A DNA stretch of 64,000 nucleotides from Hirudo medicinalis. Taxonomy: Eukaryota; Annelida; Clitellata; Hirudinida; Hirudinidae. Every line of letters begins with the position of its first letter. Position 1 is the first letter of the stretch. The notes below the pieces were generated by a model. That model did not search any database and had not been told where the DNA came from. It saw only the letters and a list, made by a program, of their open reading frames with translations. The stretch lies in the NCBI GenBank assembly GCA_011800805.1, contig MPNW01000015.1:146802-210801 (forward strand), read 5' to 3'. The translations under genes and the position numbers were made by a program. This document shows positions 13,201-24,428 of this stretch, in pieces.

Positions 13201-16200
13201 TGTGGCAACAATGACTGTTTATAAGCAAGCTATCAGCGTGCTGTTACCAACTCCAGCCAAATCGCATTATGTTTTTAATCTGAGAGATTTCAGCAGGGTA
13301 GTGACCGGCATGTGTTTGATCAACAAAGACCAAGTTGAAGATACGAGAGCATTTATCAGGTAAATGAGTGGCTTGGTGAATGTTTGTTGTTATTGATTAA
13401 TGATGCTCTGTTGACATTTTTAAGACTTTGGGTTCACGAAGTCCTTCGAGTATTCTCTGACAGACTTATTTTAGAAGAAGATTCCGTATGGATATTCAAG
13501 TTAGTTCGAAGTGATCCTTGGAAATTTTAACTTTGAACCAAGGACTGACCGACCGAGGCTCTTTGGATACGTTGATGCACCTCTTCAGCAATTAAATAAC
13601 TTATGAGAACTTTTTGACTGATATTTACCTATGCAGCTTTTCCAACCATTGCCAACTCTTTAACTGCATAAATTTAATTGTCTTTTGATTTGAGTTTTCA
13701 TGATGACATTACTTGATGTCGATTCTTTCATTCTTGGTGCTTGGAAGCTTTTCATATTGCTCTTTAAATTTTTTTTTTTCAGCTTAATAAAAGAATTATT
13801 GAAGACCATATTCAGTGAAAACGTAGAATCGATTTTCAGCCATTTAATTTCCGGAGCCAAATCGGGTCAAGCGCCTGAAGTATGAAAATGTTTTGATAAT
13901 AATGGATTGCTTTTCTTTATGAATGCTGTCAGTTTTTGTTTAATTTCATAATTTTGTGTCTTCATAATTTGTATTTATAACTTAGTCATTACTCTTTTTA
14001 TGCTATTCAGTTATTTTAGTAGCATTATCTTCTCCAAATTTTAAAGATTATCATTCTTGATGTTTACCTGCATTCATATAAATATAAATTTATTCATTGG
14101 AAATTTGAGTAGACTTGTGAGGATGTTAAATAGAAAATGATAAATAGTTGATTTAATTGACAAGAGCTGTGATGTATGGTATTCATGAGAATTTCTTCTC
14201 TTAGCTTACTAAAGAAGACTTATCCTCGCTCATGTTCGGAGATTACATGAATCCTGATGCTTTGCCTGAAGACAAGGTTTACTCTGAAGTTCACGATGTA
14301 GATGCCATGCACAAGATTTTGGAAGAATCTATAAAGAGTTACAATGCAAACAATAAGAAGAGAATGGATCTTGTCATTTTCAGGTTGCAATTTTCTGCTC
14401 ATCATTGAAAAACATTATAATTGTGACAAAATTAATTTATTTTGTTTTTAGTTACATAACTAATGTCAAAATATAAGATCATCATATCATTTATGTGTAA
14501 CATGGAATGCTGATATGCATTACTGAACGTCTTAATTTACTTGAGTATTTAGTTATTGTTGGTAATTCTTAGATATGCCCTGGAACATCTTTCTCGTATT
14601 TGTCGCGTGCTTCGACTACCAAAAGGAAATGCCTTGCTTGTTGGACTTGCAGGAAGTGGCAAACAATCGCTCACTTATTTGGCTGCTTTCCTTTCAGAAA
14701 TGAGCGTTATTCGGCCAAACATTGTAAGCAAGTACGGTAAAAATGAATGGAGAGAAGACGTCAAACTGGTCATGAAAAATGCTGGTAAGAATGTCTGTCG
14801 TGAAAAACGTTCGTTTGGCAAATAATTAATCTTTGACGTCTCCACTGCAGGGGTGCATGGAAGGAAGACTGTGTTTCTGATCAGTGATTCTCAACTGAAG
14901 GAGGAATCTTTTGTTGAGGACATTGATAGTCTTCTCAATTCAGGAGAAGTCCCAAATCTCTTCTCACCTGATGAAAAGGCAGAAATAATGGAGGTACATG
15001 ATTACATAACATGATTATGAAAAAAATTAAAAAACTCAATTTTTGCATGTTATTTTCTGTTTTAGGCTGTCAGACCTTCAGCACAGAAATCAAAAGATGC
15101 TGGAGAATTGGAACCTCTAGCCTTACAATCATTTTTTGTCAATAGGTGTGGAGAGAACTTGACTATTATTCTAACTGTGAGTCCCATTGGAAATGCCTTC
15201 AGGAACCGTCTCAGACAATTCCCATCGCTCATCAATTGCTGCAGCATTGATTGGTATCATGTAAGTTTATAGATTGGTTAATATTAGTAATTATACTAAA
15301 TTTTAAAAAATATATTTAATAGCATCACCTGTAACAACATGATTATGTTTTATTAAAAGGTGTTTATTTTTCATTTTAATATTTGTATAATACAAAGCTG
15401 TAAGTTGAAACTTTGTAACTTTACAAAGTAAAAAGTTATTAAATGTTTGAATTATTAAAGTCTTGGCCAAAAGATGCATTAGAAAAAGTTGCTAATCAGT
15501 ACCTAAGTGAACTTGAAATGACTGATGAAAACAAGCACTCAACAGTTATTGCTTGCAAGCATTTCCACATCAGTGCCAATGACTTGTCAAGAAGGTAAGT
15601 TAGTTTCTTTTACAGAGCACTTGTAAACTTAGTATTTTAATTGTGTTCATAAAGGTTAATTTTAATAAGAGTATTTAATAATGAGATAATATGTAATAAA
15701 TTAATATAAAAAGTGATCATTATTTTTTAAAAATATTTTATATTTGAAATGAAAATCAAAGCAAAATTTATTTTCCAAATCAGGTTCCTTATCATTGAAG
15801 GGAGGCATAATTATGTCACGCCTACATCATATTTGCAATTGTTGTATTTAACAAAAAAATTGATGCAAAAGAAAGGTGAAGAGTTGTTAACATCCAAAAA
15901 GAGATATGTTGTGGGTCTTGAAAAGCTTGCCTTTGCAGCTTCACAGGTGAGAACTCATTTGAGTTCATCTTGACATCGCACAAATTGTGGTCGTTGGTGT
16001 TATCTGCCTTGTAGGTTACAGTTATGCAGGAAGAACTTGAAGACTTGAAACCAGAGTTATTAAAATCGGCTCTAGAAAACGATGCCATGCTGAAACAAAT
16101 TGAGCAGGAATCAAAGGAAGTCGAGGAAAAGGGAGACAAAGTCAAGGCTGAGGAAGCAGTTGCCAATGCCCAAGTATGTGGAATTTTAAAGATAAACAAA

Positions 16201-19200
16201 AACTATTGTCAAGAGAACTGGTGTAATGGTGTCGAGTTGTAATTTAGTTTTTAATTCATAAATAATGTCTTACTGTTGATGTAAGGAAGGTTAAGAGAAA
16301 GAATTCACTAGTGGAATGTCTTACACGTGTTTGGCTATGAGAATTAGATGGCTTGAACTGCTGCTTTTAGGCTTTGGAGTCATCAGCATTAAAAAAAGAA
16401 TGTGAGGACGATTTGGCAGAAGCCATTCCTGCATTGGAGTCTGCTCTTGCTGCCCTGGATACTCTGAAGCCTTCTGATATTGCTATTGTCAAATCCATGA
16501 AGAACCCACCAGCAGGAGTCAAGCTGGTAATGGCTGCAGTTTGCGTCATGAAGAATGTGCCCCCAGATAAAATTGCAGATCCATCTGGTAGTGGGAAAAA
16601 GGTGCTCGTGTGACATTTTATGCTCAAAATAACTGATAAATGGAGCAATATATTTCCTATTTTCAGATTTTGGATTACTGGGGACCATCTAAAAAACTTT
16701 TGGGGGACTTGAATTTTCTAAAGGAATTGAAAGAGTATGATAAAGATAACATTCCAGTATTGTTTGCTTTTATTCCATTATAATGGCTATCAGAAATGTT
16801 TATAAGTACATAATTTTAAATTCCTAGCCAGCCATAATTTCAAAGATACAAACAGAGTTTATTCCAAATCCTGAATTTGATCCTGCAAAGGCTGCAAAAG
16901 CTTCTTCTGCAGCAGAGGGGTTGTGCAGGTGGGTCCTAGCTATGGAAATGTATGACCGAGTGGCAAAGGTTGTTGCACCAAAGAAAGCTAAGTTAGCTCT
17001 TGCTCAAGCTGCTCTAGAGGAGACTCAAAAGCAATTGGCAACGAAAACTGAAGAGTTGAGAAGACTTAATGAGAGGTTGGCCAAATTGAAAACCAACTTA
17101 GAATTGTCAGTTAACAAAAAGGAAAATTTGCAGACTCAGGTGAACATTTTATGAAAATATTTAATTTAACTGTCGTTAAAGTAACAATTTCAACGATGAA
17201 GTCGGTAATTTTGCTCGGCAGTATGACTTGTGCGTGGTTAAGTTAGATAGAGCGGAGAAGCTGATTAGTGGATTAGGAGGAGAAAAGGAAAGGTGGGGAG
17301 ATGCAGCAGCCTCATTGCAGGCTTGGCACAATAACCTCCTTGGGGATATGTTGCTATCAGCTGGTGTGATCACCTACTTCGGTCCATTCACCACAAGGTT
17401 CAGAATGGACAGTCTAGTCGAATGGATTAATCTCATAAAAGTAAGTTTCTGGTTGAGGGAACTTAGATTAAATATGATGACATGTGCACGTCACATTATT
17501 TTAGGACTTGAAGTTGCCATTTTCTCCTGGTGAATATTCGTTAGCCAAATCGCTTGGAAATCCAGTTGAGATCCAATCTTGGAACATTGCTGGCCTTCCC
17601 AGAGATAATTTTTCTATTGACAATGCCATCATGGTGACCAACTCTCATAGATGGTATCTTTCAATTATCATTCAATCATCATGTCTAATGTCCGCCTAGT
17701 ATGTTTAACCACGCTTGCTAAGGAACTTGTGCTGTGAATCAACATTTGTGATGATAAGTAACTGTGAAATTCTGCATTTCCTATTTTTTTCACTTATTTG
17801 TAATATCTGAATAATAAGTAAATTTAAGTCCCACTCAGTGTTTTAAATATGATATTCTACTTTATTTTTAACATGTTTTACCATTAATTGTCGACCCGTG
17901 CATGATTTTCTCTTACGTGCGTCTTCAAGGCCGCTCTTGATCGACCCGCAAGGCCAGGCCAACAGATGGATAAAAAACATGGAGAGGGACAACCAGCTCT
18001 TCATTTTGAAGCCTCTTAGCTCTGACTTTGCAAGAATCTTGGAATTGTGCATCTCTTTTGGAAAGCCATTGCTGCTTGAAAATATTGGTGAAGAATTGGA
18101 CCCTTCATTGGATACCATGCTGCTAAAACAAACTTTCAAAATGGGTTTTTTTACTTTTTTGTTTTACAAATTTTTCTCATAGAAACTTCACTTTTGTTAC
18201 TAGCTTAACTAGTTCAACCTTTGCTACAAATGTATAACAAATTAAATCTTTGTTACTAGCATAATTTAAAAAAAAGAAATTATTAGAAAATTAGTAGTAG
18301 AAAATTTGGTAGTTGAATCATTGCAGTTTGGAAATGAAGAAAGTCAGAATGAGCCTCCAAAGACTCAAAGACTATGTAGAGAGTTTTTAAATTAATTTAA
18401 TATCTTTTAAAAATTGATTCATGGAGATAATCCTGCTTTCCAATGCAATGCTCCATTCATACCTCAAAGGTGACCACGTTCCACTAAAAGTGAATTAAAA
18501 GACCAGTTTGTTCTTGCGAACTTAAACCCTTCAGAAACTCTTTTTTCTGAAAGAGTACCTGGAAATGATTGGCATCAATCAAGTCAACATGTCAAAATAA
18601 TGAATAAGAGAAACATCATTTAGACATTTCATTTTATTAAATAAACTTATCTTTGATATGTTTTGTTGATTACAAACATAAGATGCAAAGATTTGCTAAA
18701 AGGTTTTATCATATTAGGAAACAAATTTACAACTTAAGACACTTTCTGTATCAAATGTTCTATCCAAATTTTAGTTTGTAAAAATTAATTCAGAAGTGTT
18801 ACTAAGAGTCAGGGTGTTTTTAAAGACTACCACTATATTGTTAAATCATTACTTACATTAATCATTTACATTGTTATATTGCACTATAATATTGGAGAAT
18901 GGAGAATAATATTGCATAACATTGAATTGCATTAACATCACATTACCTTATATTATATACGTTAATATACCTTTGTTAAACACTTGATGCTTGAAACTAC
19001 ATTTTTTTCAGCCGGCATTGAAATGATTCAATTTGGAGACAAAGCAATTGAATACAATGATGGATTTAGATTCTACATAACAACAAAACTTCACAATCCT
19101 CATTTTCTTCCCGAGGTGTCCATCAAAGTTAATCTTTTGAATTTCATGATCACTGTGGAAGGACTGGAAGATCAGTTGTTGGGCATAGTAGTTGCCAAAG

Positions 19201-22200
19201 AAAGGTGGCTGGTGATTTATCCTTCTGTGTTTCAATGTGGAGTGAAATGTGAAAGGTTTTTTTGGACAATTGACCACAAAAATTAACCTTAAAATTGTGC
19301 AGGCCTGAGCTCGAAGATGAAAGACAAGCATTAATTCTTCTGACTGCCAACAACAGGAAGAAGCTGAAAGAAATTGAGGACACCATCTTATCAACTTTGT
19401 CAGTATCCCAAGGAAATATTCTTGAAGATGAAGATGCTAATGAAGTTCTGGAGTCCTCCAAAATCATGTCAAATGAGATTGCCAAGAAGCAACAGGTTTA
19501 CATTTTTATAGGATAATAGAGTTGTTAAAAAATGTTTATAAACATTTTATAAAAGATTGCAGAAGTAACAGAGTCTAAACTGGAGGAGGCTCGGAAGGGC
19601 TACAAACCCATTGCTGCCTATTCTTCTGTGCTATTTTTTGCCATTAGTGACATTTCCAAGATTGATCCCATGTATCAATACTCTCTCAGCTGGTTCATCA
19701 ACCTTTATCTTGCTTCCATTCAGGACAGGTTACATAAATGCTTATTGGAGTTCTAATTTGTTTATAAAAGTGTCAGTCAGAAGTGACATAAAATCATCTT
19801 TAAGATTATTTTTTTCAGCATGAAATCAAAGACCTTAGAAAGAAGATTGAGGAATTTATCTAATCATTTCACCTACAATTTGTTCTCAAATGTTTGTCGA
19901 TCTCTTTTTGAGCAACATAAACTAGTTTTTTCTTTATATCTCACAGCTCAAATTGAGATGTAAGTTGTAATGCTATTCTTAGACATCACACGAACTATTG
20001 AACCAGTCTTGCATTCATTCAGATCAAAAGGTGATTTGAGTTTAGATGAATTTACTTTCTTTTTGACTGGCGGAGTTGGCTTCAAGACCGCCCTTCCGAA
20101 TCCTGATGCTTCCTGGTTGTCTGACAAAAGTTGGGATGAGCTAAATCGTCTCTCTAGCCTACTTCCTGTTTTTGGCAGTATGATGTTAGCTTTCTTATGT
20201 CTTTCAATATCATCTTTATTTGAACAACTCTGCCTCTGATTTGATAATTAATTTGAATTTTAGGCTAGCAGTACATTTTTTTTATTTAATTGTAATTCCT
20301 CAGATGTTTACTTGGACTTATCATTTTAATGTCATCTTTAATCTCCACTGTAAGAATAAAACTGCTTTTTTAGTGATCACATAAGTCAGAATCTTGAAGA
20401 TTGGCAAAATTTCTACAATGAGAAATCACCTCATGAGGCTGCTATCCCAGAGTTTACTGAGATGCTTCTCACTGATTTTCAGAAAATGATGGTCTTGAGA
20501 TGCCTTAGACCTGACAAGGTATGATTCTGAAGAACAAGAAGTAATTTTATAACAGCCAACAAAATGTTTAAATTATTAAATTGATTTCATGAGTAGGTGA
20601 GGCTAGCTGTTATGAATTATGTGTCTGAGAAGATGGGCAAGAATTTTGTCGAACCGCCTCCCTTTGATCTGGCCAAATCCTTTGTTGATTCTAACAGCAC
20701 GACCCCACTCATTTTCATCCTCTCACCAGGTGCAGATCCAACTATGGCTCTCCTGCAATTTGCAACTGATAAAGGATTTGGGAAGAAGCTAGAGTCCATT
20801 TCTCTTGGACAAGGACAGGTTAAGCTTTTACATGAAGTGATTTCGATATTTTCTGCATTCTGCATTTACGTGAAAACATTGATTGACATCTGTTTCAGTT
20901 ACTGACATTTCAAAAAAAATATTATTTATTTGGCTGTTTTCTTAATTGTGAATCAGTGAATCATGATGGGATGCTAGAGTACAACAACTAACAACGTGCT
21001 CAGTAGACGTAAGAATTAGCAAAAAAACTAGCCGGCCAAGAGAAACATTGATCTAAAATCAATGTGAAAGTTATGCTCTGCATGATTTGATGAAGAGATA
21101 ATTTTTTAAGCTGGATTTAAATATTGATTGGCAACTGTTTGTATTACATGACGCTTCTGCCAACAAAGCAATTGATCAAACTATATTTTGCTTCTTAGTT
21201 TTTAATGAATGGCAAGCAGGGTTCTCATGTTAATTGGCAGTGTCCACATTTTGTAGGGTCCTCTGGCAGCTAAAATGATCAACCAGGCTAAAGAGAATGG
21301 AACATGGGTATTGCTACAAAACTGTCACCTAGCAGTTTCATGGATGCCAATGCTTGAGAAGATTTGTGAAGAATTTGGCTCTGAAAGTATTCATGACAGT
21401 TTCAGACTATGGCTCACAAGCTATCCTTCAAACAAGGTTTTTTGTCATTGAATATCCTTCAAGGTATCTTAATTGATCATGGCATTGTATAATGACAGTT
21501 TCCAGTCACTGTCCTTCAAAATAGTATTAAGATGACAAATGAACCTCCCACCGGTTTGAGACAAAACCTGCTCCAATCCTACCTCAACGATCCCATTTCA
21601 AACCCCACATTTTTTGAGGGATGCCCCGGAAAAGATGTGGTGAATGATATTTGCATTTATTTGTTTAGTTAGTTAGTTAGTTATTAGTGGTTTTTCAACT
21701 TTTCCTACTAATTTTCAAACATTATTTATCATAAATTTATTGATTCAAGACACAATCTTTTTTTTGTCCCAATTTTTTTTATAAAAGGTTAAAGAAAAAA
21801 TATAAACTGATTGACATTAAAACCCTTGCTGATATTTGTATTCAAGGCTTTTCATAAACTTCTCTTTGGCCTGTGTTTTTTCCATGCGTTGGTCCAAGAA
21901 AGAAGGAAGTTTGGTGCCCTTGGTTGGAATATATGTTATGGTTTTAATGAGTCTGACCTGAGAATCTCTGTTGGACAACTTCAGGTGATTTTTTGTAATT
22001 CAGATGTTTATAAAAAAAAAGATTTTGAGTCATTTAAATTCTGCAGTTATTTATTAATGAGAAAGAAGAAGTTCCTTATGAAGCAATTACTTATGTAACT
22101 GGAGAATGCAATTATGGAGGAAGGGTGACCGATAGTTGGGATCGAAGGTGTCTTCTGACCATTCTTGCAGACTTCTACAATTCGAAGCTGGTGTCGGACC

Positions 22201-23981
22201 CGAAATATATGTTCTCTCCGAGCGGTTACTATTACGCTCCTGCCATGAAGGGGGAGAATGACTATGAAAATTGCATTGAATTTATAAAGGTTTCACATCT
22301 TTATGTACAATTTCAATGCTTAGCATATAAATATATTTTCCTTTAATAACTAAGTTCCTAAATTTGTCTGAACTAGGAGTTGCCAGTAGTTCAGCAGCCA
22401 GAAGTGTTTGGATTGCATAGCAATGTGGACATTTCAAAAGATTTATTTGAGAATAGGCAGTTGTTTGACTCTGTCTTAATTGCTCTTGGTGGAAAGGAGG
22501 GGGGTCCAAGCAGCAAGTTTGATGAGTCACTCTTTGTCATAGCTGCTGATATACTGGAAAAAGTGCGTTTTACATTTATTGACATTGATTTGAACAAAAC
22601 TTTCATGTTTGTGTTCAATCATTTTTTCAGCTTCCTCCTTCCTTTGACTTGGAAGTTGCTGAGGCAAATTATCCAGTAGTGTATGAAGAGTCCATGAATA
22701 CAGTTCTTGTCCAAGAGATGAAAAGATTCAACAGGTAAGCAAGATTGTGAGCATTGAGTTTTCATAGCTTTATTTTACTTGTTGATGGAAGTGATGACAA
22801 TTAAGCTTTTGACAAATTACAGTTTTAAATTGATTTCTTTTCCATTTAATAGGCTGACAGATGTCATTCAAGCATATCTCCTGCAACTTCAGAGAGCTAT
22901 AAAAGGTCTTGAAGTCATGTCCAACCAGTTGGAAGAAGTTGGTCACAGCCTACTTTCTGGTAAGATTCCTCCTGAGTGGATGAAACGTTCCTACCCATCC
23001 CTAAAACCACTCAGCAGCTACATCTCAGATCTCGTTAAAAGGATCCAATTTTTCCAGGTTTGGTTTGCACACCTGAGATGCTTGGGAGTAATTAACCCTA
23101 TGGAATATACATTGTATCAATATCAAAATGACTAAAACTAAAAATTCCCATTTCAGGCATGGTATCAGCAGAATGCTCCAAAAATATTCTGGATATCTGC
23201 TTTTTATTTCACTCAGGCATTTCTCACAGGAGTCATGCAAAACTTTGCAAGAAAATATTCAATTGCCATAGACCTTCTTGCATTTGATTTCTCAGTGAGT
23301 TGCTGTCATCAATTTAACTCAACTAAGTGACTGAATGAAGAGTATGATGTGCTGATAAAACATTAGAAGCAGAAGTCCTACAAGATTTGAATTATTTAAA
23401 TCTTATTTATTTATGCAATGCCTTCCACAGGTGATAAAAGTTGATGACAAGATGCCTAAACCCAAAGATGGAGCTTATGTCAAAGGCCTATTTGTTGACG
23501 GAGCCAGATGGGACAGCGACGAGTGATTATTTCATTATTTGTGTTATGAGGATTCACTCAAATACTCTGGTATTTCTTTTATTTGTTGTAAGAGCGTGCC
23601 TTGAAGAGCAGCATCCAAAGATCTTGTATGACAAACTTCCTGTACTATATCTGATACCTAAGCTGAGAAGTGACATCATTATTGGGGTCTGTTTTTTGTG
23701 TGTTTTTTTTAAGAAAGGAACCCTAATTTGCCACAGAATAACAAACATAAACATTTGAGTTGAACTGTCCACAAGTACCATTAAATAATTAAATTGTAAA
23801 TTTACGTTCACAGCCTGACAGGTATACCTGTCCAGTTTACAAGACAAGTGAAAGAAAAGGCACACTCTCAACTACAGGCCATTCCACAAATTTTGTTTTG
23901 GCCATACTTCTAACAACAAAGAAGCCAGTAGAACATTGGATCAAGAGAGGAGTGGCATTACTATGCCAATTGGATGATTGA
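1225..23981 (+). CDS. Axonemal dynein heavy chain, inner-arm (DNAH3/7/12-like)
   Basis: Motor subunit of a ciliary/flagellar inner-arm dynein: it hydrolyses ATP and slides outer-doublet microtubules. About 74 exons join in phase to about 4,000 codons, close to the usual size of human DNAH3, DNAH7 and DNAH12. Order: tail and linker, AAA1 P-loop GPAGTGKTETT (split by the intron 8372-9151) with Walker [12 protein letters not shown]2 [12 protein letters not shown]3 [12 protein letters not shown]4 GLAGSGKQS, coiled-coil stalk with microtubule-binding tip, AAA5, AAA6 and C-terminal domain ending in CQLDD and TGA at 23979. The 29-nt first exon at 1225 (MDGGGFGHK...) fits by phase but is the least certain part; the exons at 1437, 1724, 1873 (27 nt), 1968 and 2279 follow. 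I cannot separate the DNAH3, DNAH7 and DNAH12 orthology groups by eye. Confidence 0.93.
1437..8189 (+). other. Dynein heavy chain tail and linker exons
   Basis: Exons (approximate bounds): 1437-1583, 1724-1814, 1873-1899, 1968-2157, 2279-2534, 3248-3331, 3398-3509, 3617-3814, 3888-4038, 4227-4318, 4392-4570, 4640-4775, 4911-5036, 5152-5386, 5463-5553, 5626-5716, 5783-5989, 6054-6239, 6299-6553, 6658-6798, 6884-7005, 7182-7464, 7522-7778, 8031-8189. Family landmarks include [40 protein letters not shown] and [19 protein letters not shown]. The linker swings on the AAA ring during the power stroke. Several donors are weak (GTCGGT at 4319, GTCATA at 5037, GTCCGA at 7465), so individual borders could shift by a few codons. 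Confidence 0.75.
8274..9443 (+). other. Dynein AAA1 catalytic site
   Basis: Exons 8274-8371, 9152-9249 and 9351-9443. The Walker A motif [15 protein letters not shown] is built across the 780-bp intron 8372-9151, and Walker B is [22 protein letters not shown]1 is the main ATPase site of all motor dyneins, and both motifs are intact. The Walker A glycine codon itself is split G|GT by the intron, which is one of the longer introns of the gene. Confidence 0.9.
9621..14383 (+). other. Dynein AAA1 end, AAA2 and AAA3 exons
   Basis: Exons 9621-9767, 9835-10080, 10229-10458, 10538-10721, 10806-11030, 11107-11292, 11464-11589, 11653-11841, 11921-12069, 12160-12298, 12561-12727, 12878-13070, 13154-13359, 13425-13499, 13783-13879, 14205-14383. 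Sensor-region text [17 protein letters not shown] follows AAA1. AAA2 P-loop is GDPFGGKST, and AAA3 P-loop GPTGTGKSA is followed by [23 protein letters not shown]3 normally binds nucleotide to gate the motor. Donor choice at 13499 (GTTAGT) is set by phase with the next exon. Confidence 0.85.
14573..17440 (+). other. Dynein AAA4 and microtubule-binding stalk
   Basis: Exons 14573-14784, 14851-14993, 15066-15260, 15461-15594, 15784-15946, 16015-16173, 16371-16601, 16667-16756, 16828-17139, 17222-17440. AAA4 carries GLAGSGKQS. The ascending coiled coil (about 15850-16450) and descending coil (about 16960-17300) flank the tip domain, with landmarks [23 protein letters not shown] and FIPNPEF. These match the tip region of the DNAH3/7/12 group and place the microtubule-contact domain at about 16470-16900. 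Confidence 0.88.
17505..23981 (+). other. Dynein AAA5, AAA6 and C-terminal domain
   Basis: Exons 17505-17653, 17930-18144, 19012-19204, 19303-19495, 19556-19728, 19819-19959, 20023-20184, 20374-20518, 20597-20818, 21257-21436, 21499-21636 (or 21639), 21847-21984, 22047-22289, 22377-22562, 22631-22734, 22853-23057, 23157-23294, 23431-23522, 23593-23686, 23814-23981. Landmarks: [96 protein letters not shown] and [20 protein letters not shown]. The 867-bp intron 18145-19011 holds no recognisable feature. Confidence 0.88.
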
Positions 23982-24428
23982 AAAATCTAGCTTATTCATG
24001 GTTTAATTAATTCTTGGGTAATTGCCCACTTTTCTGTTCATGTTCAATCACTTAGCTGCAAATGGAATGAAATTTGGTAATTATTACTGTAACGCTGGGA
24101 AGTTAATATAACAGACGTAAAGCTTTTGAAAGGTGGCTTAAAAGCATAGGAGGGCACCAACATGTTGTGCATTGGTTTTTGATATAGGAGATGCTGTCCA
24201 GGAGAGATCACTTAAGAAATATTGTTGCAAGAATTTTCTTGAGCAATGAACTGAACAGTTTTTAAGCAAAAATCAGTTTTGATTGTAAGACCAGTCGACT
24301 ATACCATACCATTTATAACAATATCATTCCAGAATTTTTATTGGAAAAAAATTTGAAAAACCGTTTTGGAGGCACTTTAGGCATGCAGAATGAAAGCAAT
24401 TAAGGCCACCTTTAAAGCTAATCACACC
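23982..24428. other. Convergent 3' flank between dynein and nuclear receptor genes
   Basis: The stretch holds the 3' untranslated regions of two convergent genes. No canonical AATAAA lies close to the dynein stop on the + strand. A minus-strand AATAAA is at 24337-24342, suited to the nuclear receptor. No other gene was seen. Confidence 0.5.
24337..24342 (-). terminator. Poly(A) signal candidate for the nuclear receptor gene
   Basis: AATAAA on the minus strand, about 90 bp past the stop codon at 24429. Distance and orientation fit; this is inference only. Confidence 0.5.

Noticed and set aside
16367..16688. Two overlapping minus-strand frames of 93 and 99 codons
   Set aside because: Both are antisense to the dynein microtubule-binding exon (16371-16601), so open only by composition.
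19008..19394. 128-codon open frame on the minus strand
   Set aside because: It lies opposite conserved dynein exons 19012-19204 and 19303-19495 and has no family resemblance; shadow frame.
23431..23981. Possible early dynein stop (GACGAGTGA) making a truncated protein
   Set aside because: The TGA lies just after a GA|GTGATT donor, and the next exons restore the conserved C-terminus in phase.
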